Positions 18,753-30,942 are shown, counted from the first letter of the stretch. The stretch is 64,000 nucleotides of DNA from Pseudomonas plecoglossicida NBRC 103162 = DSM 15088 (GCF_000730665.1 NZ_BBIV01000010.1:124001-188000), one strand, 5' to 3'. Numbers and translations: made by a program. Notes: a model not told the origin generated them from the sequence alone.

Positions 18753-19616
18753 ATGAAATCCCGTTTGTTCATCATCAGCCAGTACCTGCTGCCGCACCAC
18801 CTGCTGTCGCGGTTGGCCGGCTGCGTCGCCGAGTGCCGTGCACGCTGGTTCAAGAACGCCTTCACCGCCTGGTTCGCCAAGCGCTATCAGGTGAACATGA
18901 GCGAAGCGCTGGTCGAAGACCTGAGCGCCTACGAGCACTTCAATGCCTTCTTCACCCGCGCCCTGAAGCCGGGCGCACGCCCGTTGGACGAAACCCCGGG
19001 GGCGATCCTCTGCCCGGCCGACGGCGCCGTGAGCCAGCTCGGCCCGATCGAGCACGGCCGCATCTTCCAGGCCAAGGGCCACGGTTTCAGCGCCCTGGAG
19101 CTGCTGGGTGGCGATCCTGCCCTGGCTGCACCATTCATGGGCGGTGAGTTCGCCACTATCTATTTGTCGCCGAAGGACTACCACCGCGTGCACATGCCGC
19201 TGGCCGGTACCCTGCGCGAGATGGTGTACGTGCCGGGCCGCCTGTTCTCGGTGAACCAGACCACGGCAGAGAACGTGCCTGAGCTGTTTGCCCGCAACGA
19301 GCGAGTGGTGTGCCTGTTCGACACCGAGCGCGGGCCGATGGCCGTGGTGCTGGTCGGCGCGATGATCGTTGCCTCGATCGAGACGGTATGGGCCGGGCTG
19401 GTCACGCCGCCAAAGCGTGAGCTGAAGACGTTCCGTTATGACGAAGGCAGCCGTGCGCCGATCCACCTGGAAAAAGGTGCGGAGCTGGGCCGCTTCAAGC
19501 TGGGTTCGACCGCCATCGTGCTGTTCGGGCCTGAGCAGGTGAAGTGGGCCGAAACTCTGGGTGCCGGTTCGGCAGTGCGCATGGGTGAGCTGCTGGCAGC
19601 GCCTGCGCAGGGTTGA
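18753..19616 (+). CDS. psd: Phosphatidylserine decarboxylase Psd
   Basis: A 287-residue proenzyme that makes phosphatidylethanolamine at the inner membrane. The self-cleavage motif LGST is at 250-253, so cleavage falls between Gly251 and Ser252 and leaves the pyruvoyl cofactor on the small alpha chain. CPADGAVSQLG holds the catalytic Asp, and YHRVHMPLAGTL the conserved His residues. It appears co-transcribed with rhdA. A REP pair follows before the convergent serB. Confidence 0.97.
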   Translation: MKSRLFIISQYLLPHHLLSRLAGCVAECRARWFKNAFTAWFAKRYQVNMSEALVEDLSAYEHFNAFFTRALKPGARPLDETPGAILCPADGAVSQLGPIEHGRIFQAKGHGFSALELLGGDPALAAPFMGGEFATIYLSPKDYHRVHMPLAGTLREMVYVPGRLFSVNQTTAENVPELFARNERVVCLFDTERGPMAVVLVGAMIVASIETVWAGLVTPPKRELKTFRYDEGSRAPIHLEKGAELGRFKLGSTAIVLFGPEQVKWAETLGAGSAVRMGELLAAPAQG

Positions 19617-19628
19617 TTCACTGCATGT

Positions 19629-19740
19629 AGGGCCGCTTTGCGGCCCATCGCCGGCAAGCCGGCTCCCACAAAAGATCCCTGGAACACCACGGAACCCTGT
19701 AGGAGCTGGCTTGCCGGCGATGGGCTGCAAAGCAGCCCCA
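19629..19740. repeat. REP pair, family A, between psd and serB
   Basis: Two inverted copies of an extragenic palindrome. The first contains ATCGCCGGCAAGCCGGCTCC and the second TGTAGGAGCTGGCTTGCCGG. They are flanked by small GC hairpins (GGGCCGCTTTGCGGCCC, GGGCTGCAAAGCAGCCC). The pair lies between converging genes, where it can act as a transcription stop or a gyrase/IHF site in other bacteria. Confidence 0.85.
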
Positions 19741-19750
19741 GAATTTCAGA

Positions 19751-20965
19751 TCAAACGCGGGCGTCGCGGTCGCGCAGCCCCAGCAGATACAGCACACCAT
19801 CCAGACCCAGGGTCGAGATCGCCTGCTTGGCCGACTGACGTACCAGCGGCTTGGCACGGAAGGCCACACCCAGGCCTGCCAGCGACAGCATCGGCAGGTC
19901 GTTGGCACCATCGCCCACGGCAATCGTCTGCTCCAGTTGCAAGCCCTCTTCGCTCGCCAGTCGCTGCAGCAGCTCGGCCTTGCGCTGGGCATCGACGATC
20001 GGTTCGACAGCCACACCGGTCACCTTGCCGTCGACCACTTCCAGCTCGTTGGCGAATACATAGTCGATGCCCAGGCGCGCCTGCACCTGCTTGGCAAAGT
20101 AGGTGAAGCCACCGGACAGGATCGCGGTCTTGTAGCCCAGGCGCTTGAGCTCGGCGAACAGGTTTTCGGCACCTTCGGTCAGACGCAGGGAAGCACCGAT
20201 CTCGTCCAGCACGCTGACATCCAACCCCTTGAGCAGCGCCATGCGCTCCTTGAAGCTGGCGCGGAAGTCCAGCTCGCCGCGCATCGCCCGCTCGGTGATG
20301 GCGGAAACCTGCTCACCTACGCCGGCGGCCTTGGCCAGCTCGTCGATCACCTCGGCCTCGATCAGCGTCGAGTCCATGTCGAAGACCGCCAGGCGGCGGT
20401 TGCGGCGGAACAGGTCGTCCATCTGGAAGGCGATGTCGATGTTCAGCGCCTCGGACAAGGCGAAGAAGTCGGCACGCAGTGCCTGAGCATCGCTCGGCAC
20501 ACCGCGCACGGAGATTTCGATGGCGGCCTTGCCCTTCTCGCTCTGGGCATCCAGGGCCACACGCGCGGACAGGCGCTCGATACGCTCGATGGTCAGGCCG
20601 TACTGGCTGATGACCGCACTGACCCGCTGCAGCTGCTCAGGAGTGATCTTGCGGCTGAGCAAGGTGACGATGTGGCGCGCCTCGCCCTGGCCGTCTGCCC
20701 AGTGCTGGTAATCCGCCTCGGAAATCGGCGTGTAGCGGGCCTGCAGGTTCAGTTCATGGGCCTTGGACTGCACGCTTTGCAGCAGGGCCGTGGCCACTTC
20801 GTTGTCCGGAATGTCGACCAGAATGCCGAACGACAAGGTGCCGTGCATGACCGCCAGGCCGATGTCGAGGATGTTCACACCACCCTGCAGCAGGACGCCA
20901 GTGATAGCGGCAGTGAGACCGGGACGGTCCTCACCGGTGATGTTGATCAGGACGATTTCGCGCAC
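19751..20965 (-). CDS. serB: Phosphoserine phosphatase SerB
   Basis: A 404-residue SerB completing L-serine synthesis. Two N-terminal ACT-like domains (EIVLINITGEDRPGLTAAITG and a second copy near 97-170) precede the HAD phosphatase. That domain has VFDMDSTL (nucleophile D196, acid D198), LSGGFTYF and VGDGANDLPML. The start is taken as GTG at 20965 (VREIVLINITG) with GGAG seven bases upstream. An ATG at 20998 is in frame but has no ribosome site and does not resemble the family. Confidence 0.95.
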   Translation of the reverse strand: MREIVLINITGEDRPGLTAAITGVLLQGGVNILDIGLAVMHGTLSFGILVDIPDNEVATALLQSVQSKAHELNLQARYTPISEADYQHWADGQGEARHIVTLLSRKITPEQLQRVSAVISQYGLTIERIERLSARVALDAQSEKGKAAIEISVRGVPSDAQALRADFFALSEALNIDIAFQMDDLFRRNRRLAVFDMDSTLIEAEVIDELAKAAGVGEQVSAITERAMRGELDFRASFKERMALLKGLDVSVLDEIGASLRLTEGAENLFAELKRLGYKTAILSGGFTYFAKQVQARLGIDYVFANELEVVDGKVTGVAVEPIVDAQRKAELLQRLASEEGLQLEQTIAVGDGANDLPMLSLAGLGVAFRAKPLVRQSAKQAISTLGLDGVLYLLGLRDRDARV

Positions 20966-21100
20966 AACCTGGCTCCGACTTCGATGAAAAATGCGCATTC
21001 TACCGATTTTCCATGACCATCGGGCGCCAACGATACTTTGCCGACAAAACACGGGTCGCTATACTGCGCAACACTTTTCTGCCACTAAGAGCCGCGCTCT

Positions 21101-22570
21101 GTGAACCGGCCCACGCCCGTCAAACCAGACAACTTCTTCCTCATGATCTTCCGTGCCCTGCGCCAACGTCGCGTTCCCCTGGCACTGCGCATCGCCAGCA
21201 CCAACATATTCCTGGTGGCGCTGGCGTTGGTGATCTATGCCTGCGTGATGGGCCTGCAGTTCAAGCAGGCCATGCACGAGCAGGCGGACGCCCTTGGCCA
21301 GAGCCTGACCACCCAGACCGCCACCTCGGCGACCGAGCTGCTGGTGTCCAACGACATCCTCAGTCTCAACGTGCTGCTGGGCAACCTGGTGAAGAACCCA
21401 TTGGTGGCCCACGCGGCGATCTACAGCGTGGACAACCGTATCCTCGCCGAAGCCGGCCAGCGCCCGCGCAACGGCCTGCTGGGTGAGGCGCAGGGGCTGT
21501 ACCAGACCAAGATCACCTTCCAGGACGTCACCGCCGGGCAGCTGCGCATCAGCCTGGACATGAGCCAGTTCCAGCAGCCGATGCTGATCAGCATGCAGAG
21601 CATGGGCATCCTGGCCGCGATCCTGCTGGCCCTGGCACTGAGCCTGAGCCTGCGCCAAGGCCATCACATCACCTTGCCGCTGCTGCAGCTGCGCGTATGG
21701 CTGCGTGACCCGCACCCCTATACCCCGGCGACCGACCGCCAGGACGAGATCGGCGATATCGCCCGCCAGCTGCATGCCCGCCTGGCCCCGCCGCCACCGC
21801 CGGAGCCGGAGCCTGCGCATGAGGAAGACGAAGACGACGACGATCACTTCGATGACCTGCACGAGGCCGAGCCCACACCGAAAGCCGCACCGCGCGCCAG
21901 GATCGCAGCTCAGGCCGACGAGCATGATGAAGAGGCCTTCGCCGGGCTGATGGATGAAGAAAGCGCGCACCCCGCGGCCGTCGTCAAATCCGACGAACCC
22001 CAGAGCACTGCGGTACTGGCCGTTCAACTGGGCTCTCAGGAGCAATTGCGGCGCCTGCCGCGTACCCGCCTGACCGAACTGCTGGAGCGCTACCGCGACT
22101 GCCTGGAACAGGCGGCCTCGTTGTATGACGGTGAAACCTTCACGTTCAACGATGGCAGCACCCTGGTGCTGTTCCACAGCGGCGACAGTGGCGAGGACTA
22201 CCTGACCAACGCCATCTGCTGCGGCGAGCTGCTTCGCGCCCTGGGCCACGCCCTGCAAATCGAGGTGGCAGACAGTGGCATTACCTTGCAGCTGCAGCTT
22301 GGCCTGACCCAGGGCGACGACCTGCATGGGCTGGAGCAGGCCGACCTGCTGGAGGCCGAGAAGGCCCAGGATGCCCTGGCGCTGTCCCAGCACAGCCGCA
22401 ACCTGCTGCTGGTGGAGCGGCCGATCAGCGACGACGCCCTGGTGCGCCAACGTGCGCGGATCCGACCGATCGCCAGCCCTGAGGGCGCCTGCTGCGTGGA
22501 GCGGTTGATGGAGCCTTACCCATCGATGCTGGAACGCCAGTTGGCCCGGATGCACGAGCGCAGGGTCTGA
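21101..22570 (+). CDS. Membrane HAMP protein with a degenerate cyclase-homology domain (YtjB/AhpA-like position)
   Basis: A 489-residue protein divergent from serB, the place of ytjB/smp in enterics. The order is: a cytoplasmic start, TM1 (36-52), a ~110-residue periplasmic sensor, TM2 (167-184), a HAMP helix pair (ITLPLLQLRVWLRD...DEIGDIARQL, about 190-230) and a very acidic Pro/Glu/Asp linker (231-257). The C-terminal domain (301-445) follows class III nucleotide cyclases in pattern: VLAVQL, FTFNDGSTLVLF, LQLQLGLTQGD, then LLLVE. The second metal Asp is kept (D351) but the first is Gln309, so it is probably inactive. The start is GTG at 21101; an ATG at 21143 is possible. The domain call is inference from pattern only. 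Confidence 0.65.
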   Translation: MNRPTPVKPDNFFLMIFRALRQRRVPLALRIASTNIFLVALALVIYACVMGLQFKQAMHEQADALGQSLTTQTATSATELLVSNDILSLNVLLGNLVKNPLVAHAAIYSVDNRILAEAGQRPRNGLLGEAQGLYQTKITFQDVTAGQLRISLDMSQFQQPMLISMQSMGILAAILLALALSLSLRQGHHITLPLLQLRVWLRDPHPYTPATDRQDEIGDIARQLHARLAPPPPPEPEPAHEEDEDDDDHFDDLHEAEPTPKAAPRARIAAQADEHDEEAFAGLMDEESAHPAAVVKSDEPQSTAVLAVQLGSQEQLRRLPRTRLTELLERYRDCLEQAASLYDGETFTFNDGSTLVLFHSGDSGEDYLTNAICCGELLRALGHALQIEVADSGITLQLQLGLTQGDDLHGLEQADLLEAEKAQDALALSQHSRNLLLVERPISDDALVRQRARIRPIASPEGACCVERLMEPYPSMLERQLARMHERRV

Positions 22571-22584
22571 GATCCAGCACCGTC

Positions 22585-22709
22585 GCTGTAGGAGCGGCCT
22601 TGTGTCGCGAAAGGGGCGCGCTGAGCGCCCCCAGCATTTCATGCAGCGCTGGCAGAATCCTGGGGCCGCTGCGCGGCCCTTTCGCGACGCAAGGCCGCTC
22701 CTACAGGGG
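22585..22709. repeat. REP pair, family B, after the HAMP protein gene
   Basis: Two inverted copies with core GCGGCCTTGTGTCGCGAAAG and its reverse complement form (CTTTCGCGACGCAAGGCCGC), each ending in CTGTAGGAG or CTCCTACAG. GC hairpins lie between. This family is distinct from the GCCGGCAAGCCGGC family. Confidence 0.85.
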
Positions 22710-22728
22710 ACCTCGTTGTACAGTCAAT

Positions 22729-22757
22729 AAAAAAGCCCGCACATGTGCGGGCTTTTT
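22729..22757. terminator. Bidirectional terminator between converging genes
   Basis: The palindrome AGCCCGCACATGTGCGGGCT (22734-22753) is flanked by A6 on the left and T5 on the right. It can therefore stop both the HAMP protein gene (plus) and the PqiC-type lipoprotein gene (minus). Confidence 0.9.
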
Positions 22758-22774
22758 CGTTTCTGGCAGAAAGA

Positions 22775-23485
22775 TCAGAACCGATAGACTTCCATATCGG
22801 TGCGAATCGGCGAAGCCATCGGGATCTTCGACTTCTCTGGCGCCTTCTTGACCTGCACCGGTGCGGCCTGCTTCTTTGGCGCTTCCTCGGCGAGCGCTGG
22901 CTGGTTGGCCAGTGGCTTGACCGCGGAGCTCAACTGTTCGGCCAGCTGCTGCAACAGTTGCCCCTGGGCCTGAACCTGCGACGACTCGGTGCCCTCATGC
23001 TGCTGTTCGAGGTGAACGATACGGTTGTCACGCACACGTCCACGGCGGTCGAGCAGGCGCCATTGGGCGTCGAGGATCGCCGGCTGGTTCTTGCCGGAAT
23101 CCAGGCGGGTGATCGACAGCAATACCTGCACGTCCGGCGAGAAGCCGGCGCTGGCCGGGGCCAGGACTACGCGCTGGCTGTCCAGGCGCCAGGCCAGCTG
23201 GCGAACCAGCAATTGATCGATGTCTGCCGACAGGCTGCCGGCCCAACGACCATCGGTCGCAGAGCTCAGGCTGCCATCGGCTTGTCGCTGCAAGAAGGTT
23301 TCGCGCTGCAGGTAATCGGCGATCGATACCGGGCCGAGCACCACGGCCATACCCGCACTCTGCGAGGGCTGGCCAGGGTCACCGCTGTCGAGCTGATACA
23401 GGGCGACCGGCTGATGCATGCTGCATCCGCTCAGCCCCAGCAAGCCCGTCAATAGCAGCGCAAATGGAAGGCGCAGAAATTTCAT
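22775..23485 (-). CDS. PqiC-family (DUF330) lipoprotein
   Basis: A 236-residue lipoprotein with a signal peptide and lipobox LGLSGC, so Cys20 is lipidated. The mature part has the family's pattern: YQLDSGDP, VVLGPVSIADYLQRETFLQR, and WAGSLSADIDQLLVRQLA. PqiC/YmbA proteins are outer-membrane partners of MCE-type lipid transporters. No pqiA or pqiB lies nearby, so its partner is unknown. The tail after about residue 195 is Lys/Ala-rich. It is downstream of parC with a 175-bp gap and may be expressed separately. Confidence 0.85.
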   Translation of the reverse strand: MKFLRLPFALLLTGLLGLSGCSMHQPVALYQLDSGDPGQPSQSAGMAVVLGPVSIADYLQRETFLQRQADGSLSSATDGRWAGSLSADIDQLLVRQLAWRLDSQRVVLAPASAGFSPDVQVLLSITRLDSGKNQPAILDAQWRLLDRRGRVRDNRIVHLEQQHEGTESSQVQAQGQLLQQLAEQLSSAVKPLANQPALAEEAPKKQAAPVQVKKAPEKSKIPMASPIRTDMEVYRF

Positions 23486-23660
23486 TCATCCCATCCAGGC
23501 GGTCGCCACCAGGCACACCGCAGTGATACTGATATTCATTCATTCGGGCACACGGCCACGCCGGCACCGCAAGCGCACTATCATCCGCGAAATGCCGGTC
23601 AGACTCCAGCATTTCCGCCTGGAACGGCGCTGGAAATGCCGTTCCAGACCACTCATCGGG

Positions 23661-26444
<2,784 letters not shown>

Positions 26445-26448
<4 letters not shown>

Positions 26449-27431
26449 GGCTTGGCGCTCCAGCCACCTTGCGGTGCATCGAAGCGCCAGACCACCGGGC
26501 GGCTTTCGCCGTCGGCACGATCACCCTTGTTGTTGTCGATGCCCACCCAGGCGCCCTTGGCATCGATCACCAGCGCTTCGGCCAGGCCGAACGGCTGATC
26601 GTACAGACGCTCTGGTACCAGGGTATCGGCGGCGAACGACCAGCAACGCTCGACCTGGCCACTGTCGGCATCACGCCGGCAGACACGGTAGGCGTTGCGT
26701 TCAAGGGTGAACAACTTGCCCTCGAACCAGGCCAGGTCGGCGAAATCACGTGAAAGTGCGCGGGCATTGGGCATCTGCGGCGGTTGCATTTCCACCCCGG
26801 CCTCGCTGAGCAGTATGCAGGTCCGCCCGCAGTTCCATACCGAGTGCTGCCGCTCGATCGCCACCAGCCCGCGGCGTTCGCGCTCGGCCGCCAGCCACAG
26901 GCGGTCGCCTGCCGGGTTGATCGCAACCCCTTCGAACAAGGCATTGAAGTGCAGCAGCATGCCGCTGGCACGGGCCTGACGAATCATCGCCGGGTCGATC
27001 TTCAACCAGTCCGGCTCACCTGCGACCGGCAATTGCAGCACCGCTGCATGGGCTTCGCTGACCAGATAGAGGTTGTCAGCCTGATCGCAGGTGATGCCTT
27101 CGTAATCCAGCTCACCGCCGCGGATGTAGGACACAGCCCAATTGCGCGACCTGAGGCCCCACGGCAGGCCACTGTCCGGCACCGCCGGCGGGGTGAAGGT
27201 CAGCGGCTGAGCACGCCATACCGCGTTCTGTTGGTCGAAACGGTAGACGCGGTCGTCGTCGCGGTCGGAAACACCCCACAGCGCGCCGCGGCAAAAGGCC
27301 AACCCGGAAAGGTTGCCACCGCGCATGCCGTCGATCGGGTGCTCGGACGCCAGCTTCAGCTCTGGCCAGTTGCCTGCCAGGCTCGGCAGGGCAAACAGGC
27401 TCAGGGCAATTGCGGCGAACAGACGAATCAA
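26445..27431 (-). CDS. Exported esterase-like phytase-family protein
   Basis: A 328-residue protein with a clear signal peptide (MIRLFAAIALSLFALPSLA). The mature part resembles the esterase-like activity of phytase (beta-propeller) family: LSGLAFCRGALWGVSDRDD, LDYEGITCDQADNLYLVSE, FEGVAINPAGDRLWLAAER. It is probably a periplasmic six-bladed propeller. Four Cys in the second half may form disulfides. The substrate is unknown. It overlaps both neighbours (parE and the protease) by four bases, so it is translated within the par operon. Confidence 0.75.
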
Positions 27432-29332
27432 ACCAGGACCTCAGCCAGGTTGCCTTTGGTTTCCAGCCAGCTCTTGCGGTCGCCGGCGCGTTTCTTGGCC
27501 AGCAGCATGTCCATGATCTCGGTGGTGCCCGGCAGGTCGTCCAGGGTCAGCTGGACCAGGCGCCGGGTGTTCGGGTCCATGGTGGTTTCGCGCAGCTGTG
27601 GCGGGTTCATCTCGCCCAGGCCCTTGAATCGGGTGACCTGTGGCTTGCCGCGCTTCTTCTCGGCCACCAACCGGTCGAGGATGCCGTCACGCTCGGCCTC
27701 GTCGAGGGCGTAGTAGATTTCCTTGCCCAGGTCGATGCGATACAGCGGCGGCATGGCGACGTAGACATGGCCGGCTTCGACCAGCGGGCGGAAGTGCTGC
27801 ACGAACAGCGCGCACAGCAGGGTGGCGATGTGCAGGCCATCGGAGTCGGCGTCGGCGAGGATGCAGATCTTGCCATAGCGCAGTTGCGACAGGTCGGCGG
27901 CGCCGGGGTCGACACCGATGGCCACGGCGATGTTGTGCACTTCCTGACTGGCCAGGACTTCGCCACCGTCGACTTCCCAGGTGTTGAGGATCTTGCCGCG
28001 CAGCGGCAGGATCGCCTGGAATTCCTTGTCCCGCGCCTGCTTGGCAGAACCGCCGGCGGAATCGCCCTCGACCAGGAACAGCTCGGCACGCATCGGGTCC
28101 TGCCCGGCGCAGTCGGCCAGCTTGCCTGGCAGTGCCGGGCCCTGGGTGATGCGCTTGCGTTCGACCTTCTTGCTCGCCTTCAGGCGGCGCCCGGCGTTGC
28201 TGATGGCCAGTTCAGCCAGTTGCATGCCGAGTTCGGGATGGGCGTTGAGCCACAAGCTGAAGGCGTCCTTGACCACCCCGGAGACAAAGGCGGCGGCTTC
28301 GCGGGACGACAGGCGCTCCTTGGTCTGCCCGGAGAACTGCGGTTCCTGCATCTTCATCGAGAGCACGAAGGTGATGCGTTCCCAGACGTCTTCCGGCGCC
28401 AGCTTGACCCCGCGCGGCAGCAGGTTGCGGAATTCGCAGAACTCGCGCATGGCATCCAGCAGACCCTGGCGCAGGCCATTGACGTGAGTGCCGCCCTGGG
28501 CGGTGGGGATCAGGTTGACGTAGCTTTCCTGGACGCTGTCACCGCCTTCCGGCAACCACAGCAAGGCCCAGTCCACGGCCTCCTTGTTGCCGGCCAGGCT
28601 GCCGCAGAACGGCTCGTCGGGCAGGCGCTGGTACTCGCTGACCGAGTCGACAAGGTAGGAACGCAGGCCATCTTCGTAGTGCCACTCGACCTTCTCGCCA
28701 CTGGCCTTGTCCTCGAAGCTCACCAGCAGCCCCGGGCACAGTACGGCCTTGGCCTTGAGCACGTGCTTGAGGCGGCTGATGGAGAACTTCGGCGAATCGA
28801 AATATTTCGGATCGGGGCTGAAGTACACGCTGGTACCGGTGTTGCGCTTGCCGACCGTACCGACCACTTCCAGCTCGCTGGCCTTGAAGCCGTCGGCGAA
28901 GGTCATCTGGTATTCGTTGCCGTCGCGCTTGACGCGCACGCGGACCTGGGTCGACAGGGCGTTGACCACCGAGATGCCTACGCCGTGCAGGCCGCCGGAG
29001 AACTGGTAGTTCTTGTTGGAGAACTTGCCGCCGGCGTGCAGCTTGGTGAGGATCAGCTCGACCCCCGACACGCCCTCTTCGGGGTGGATGTCCACGGGCA
29101 TGCCGCGGCCATCGTCGCTGACTTCCAGCGAATGGTCGGCATGCAGGATGACCTGGACCGAACGGGCATGACCTGCCAGGGCTTCGTCGACGCTGTTGTC
29201 GATGACTTCCTGGGCCAGGTGGTTCGGCCGGCTGGTATCGGTGTACATGCCCGGCCGCTTGCGGACCGGGTCAAGGCCCGAGAGGACTTCGATGGCGTCT
29301 GCGTTATAGGCGCTAGCGCTGGGATTGGCCAT
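27428..29332 (-). CDS. parE: DNA topoisomerase IV subunit B ParE
   Basis: A 634-residue GHKL ATPase subunit of topoisomerase IV. Motifs: VIDNSVDEALAG, SDDGRGMPVDIHPEEG, the ATP lid GGLHGVGISVVNALS, and the TOPRIM motif EGDSAGGSA with DADSDG. The length matches ParE (GyrB would be ~800). It starts 35 bp after yqiA and overlaps the phytase-like gene (ATGA). Confidence 0.97.
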   Translation of the reverse strand: MANPSASAYNADAIEVLSGLDPVRKRPGMYTDTSRPNHLAQEVIDNSVDEALAGHARSVQVILHADHSLEVSDDGRGMPVDIHPEEGVSGVELILTKLHAGGKFSNKNYQFSGGLHGVGISVVNALSTQVRVRVKRDGNEYQMTFADGFKASELEVVGTVGKRNTGTSVYFSPDPKYFDSPKFSISRLKHVLKAKAVLCPGLLVSFEDKASGEKVEWHYEDGLRSYLVDSVSEYQRLPDEPFCGSLAGNKEAVDWALLWLPEGGDSVQESYVNLIPTAQGGTHVNGLRQGLLDAMREFCEFRNLLPRGVKLAPEDVWERITFVLSMKMQEPQFSGQTKERLSSREAAAFVSGVVKDAFSLWLNAHPELGMQLAELAISNAGRRLKASKKVERKRITQGPALPGKLADCAGQDPMRAELFLVEGDSAGGSAKQARDKEFQAILPLRGKILNTWEVDGGEVLASQEVHNIAVAIGVDPGAADLSQLRYGKICILADADSDGLHIATLLCALFVQHFRPLVEAGHVYVAMPPLYRIDLGKEIYYALDEAERDGILDRLVAEKKRGKPQVTRFKGLGEMNPPQLRETTMDPNTRRLVQLTLDDLPGTTEIMDMLLAKKRAGDRKSWLETKGNLAEVLV

Positions 29333-29367
29333 GGGTTCTCGTCGTCAGTCTGGTGAATGCGAAAAAA

Positions 29368-29976
29368 TCAAAATACAGAAAAATCGAGCGCCGCGTACTG
29401 CTGCCGGGCAATACCGGCAAACGCCAGCAGTGCCGGTATTTGCGCGGCGAAGCCCTGGTAGCTGTGGTCGCCGCCGGCCTGGATACGCAAGGCACAGGCG
29501 CGGTAATAGCGTTCGGCGTGGCGATAGTCCAGGGTTTCATCGGCGGTCTGCAACCACACTTGATAGCGGTTGGGGTCCTCGGGTGGCGGCACTTCCAGCT
29601 CGGCCAGTGCCTGCATATGATCGAGGGTCAGTTCCCAGGTTTCACCGGTGTAGTGATTGCGCTGGCTGCCCAGGTAGCCGTCAAAGCGCTTGTGCGGCGT
29701 TACCGCAGGGTTGACCAGCAACGCTTTCAGGCCATGGCGCTCGGCCAGATGGGTGGCATAGTAGCCGCCGAGCGAGCTGCCGACCAGCAAGGGTGCGCCC
29801 AGCTCGGCGATGGCGGCTTCGAGCTGCAGCATGGCGTGGCGCGGGTGGTGGTGCAAGATCGGCACCCGCAGCTGGGCCGATAGCCCCAATTGCTGCATCA
29901 CCGCCTCGAGCTGGCGCGCCTTGGTGGACAGCGGAGAGCTGTTGAAGCCATGGATATAGAGGATGGAACCCGACAT
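29368..29976 (-). CDS. yqiA: YqiA-family esterase
   Basis: A 202-residue alpha/beta hydrolase. The start MSGSILYIHGFNSSP gives the oxyanion HG motif, the nucleophile elbow is GSSLGG with Ser68, and the C-terminal His is in GGDHSY. E. coli YqiA shows esterase activity on short acyl esters; the natural substrate is not established. The open frame extends 49 codons upstream through a REP and is not credible. Order cpdA-yqiA-parE is the same as in enterics. Confidence 0.9.
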   Translation of the reverse strand: MSGSILYIHGFNSSPLSTKARQLEAVMQQLGLSAQLRVPILHHHPRHAMLQLEAAIAELGAPLLVGSSLGGYYATHLAERHGLKALLVNPAVTPHKRFDGYLGSQRNHYTGETWELTLDHMQALAELEVPPPEDPNRYQVWLQTADETLDYRHAERYYRACALRIQAGGDHSYQGFAAQIPALLAFAGIARQQYAALDFSVF

Positions 29977-30090
29977 GCTGCCCCCGGAATCTGTGGCTTC
30001 GCGCCCGAGGGTGCGGGCGCAGGGATGCGCAGTGTAGCGTGTTCGCCGGGTTTTGGCGCCGCGGCGGGTTTTTCGCAACAATTTCACTGG

Positions 30091-30133
30091 CCCCATCGCC
30101 GGCAAGCCGGCGATGGGCTGCACAGCAGCCCCA
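30091..30133. repeat. REP element, family A, between cpdA and yqiA
   Basis: A compact palindrome CCATCGCCGGC-AA-GCCGGCGATGG followed by a small hairpin GGGCTGCACAGCAGCCC. It may lower read-through from cpdA into yqiA, or stabilise the cpdA 3' end. Confidence 0.8.
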
Positions 30134-30138
30134 TTACC

Positions 30139-30942
30139 TCAATACCCAGGGCTGTCGAAGTCGAGCCTGACCTTGAAGTCCGTGGCCCGCTCCATCCCAG
30201 TCTCCAATCGCCCGTCGGCGTGCAGACGCAACCAGCGATACCCGGGCTGCTCTTCGCTGACCTTGAAGTCCTCGCTGTCGGCGGCGAACTGGATGCAGGT
30301 AGACGGCGTGGCCAGCAGGCGCAGGCCATCGCGCATTTCATCCCATGGCTGATGGATATGCCCCCAGAGCAAGGCTCTCACCTGTGGATGACTCGCCAGG
30401 CGCTGCAACAGCTCGGTGGCATTGCGCAAACCGATGGGCGCAATCCACGCACAGCCGATGTCCACCGGCTGATGATGGCAGCAGACCAGGCAATGGCGCT
30501 CGCCTGCCGACGCCAAGGCCTGGTCGAGCAGCGACAGCTGGTCCTGCTCGAGCAGCCCATGGGTAGCCCCTGCCACCGCCGTATTGAGCATCACCACCCG
30601 CCAGGCGCCCACGTCGGTGACCGCCTGGACCAGCTGTGGCGCCACCTCGGCCATCACCTGCGCTTCGTCATGGTTGCCCGGCAACCAGCGTGCGCGGGCA
30701 GCCAGCCCGGCGGTCAGGGCACTGAAGGCCTCATAGGAAGCGACGCTGGCATCCTGCGACAGATCGCCGGTGCACAGCAGCAGGTCGATACGCGGCTGCT
30801 CGCGCCGCACCTGCTCGATGACATGGCGCAAGCTGTCTCGGGTGTTCAGGCCCAGCAGCGTGCCCGCCGGGTCGGCGAACAGATGGGCGTCGGTCAGTTG
30901 CACCACATGCACGGGTGCCGGGGAAAGGTCTGGGTGCGGCAA
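30139..30942 (-). CDS. cpdA: 3',5'-cyclic-AMP phosphodiesterase CpdA
   Basis: A 267-residue class III phosphodiesterase (metallophosphoesterase) that hydrolyses cAMP. The metal-binding motifs are in order: QLTDAHL, CTGDLSQD, GNHDE, CCHHQP and LWGHIHQP. Length and context (nudF-yqiB-cpdA-yqiA-parE) match CpdA. In pseudomonads it limits cAMP available to Vfr/Crp. It follows yqiB by 85 bp and is followed by a REP. Confidence 0.95.
   Translation of the reverse strand: MPHPDLSPAPVHVVQLTDAHLFADPAGTLLGLNTRDSLRHVIEQVRREQPRIDLLLCTGDLSQDASVASYEAFSALTAGLAARARWLPGNHDEAQVMAEVAPQLVQAVTDVGAWRVVMLNTAVAGATHGLLEQDQLSLLDQALASAGERHCLVCCHHQPVDIGCAWIAPIGLRNATELLQRLASHPQVRALLWGHIHQPWDEMRDGLRLLATPSTCIQFAADSEDFKVSEEQPGYRWLRLHADGRLETGMERATDFKVRLDFDSPGY

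Noticed and set aside
30091..30133. Palindrome as a phage attachment site
   Set aside because: It matches the dispersed REP family A and no integrase or tRNA gene is nearby.
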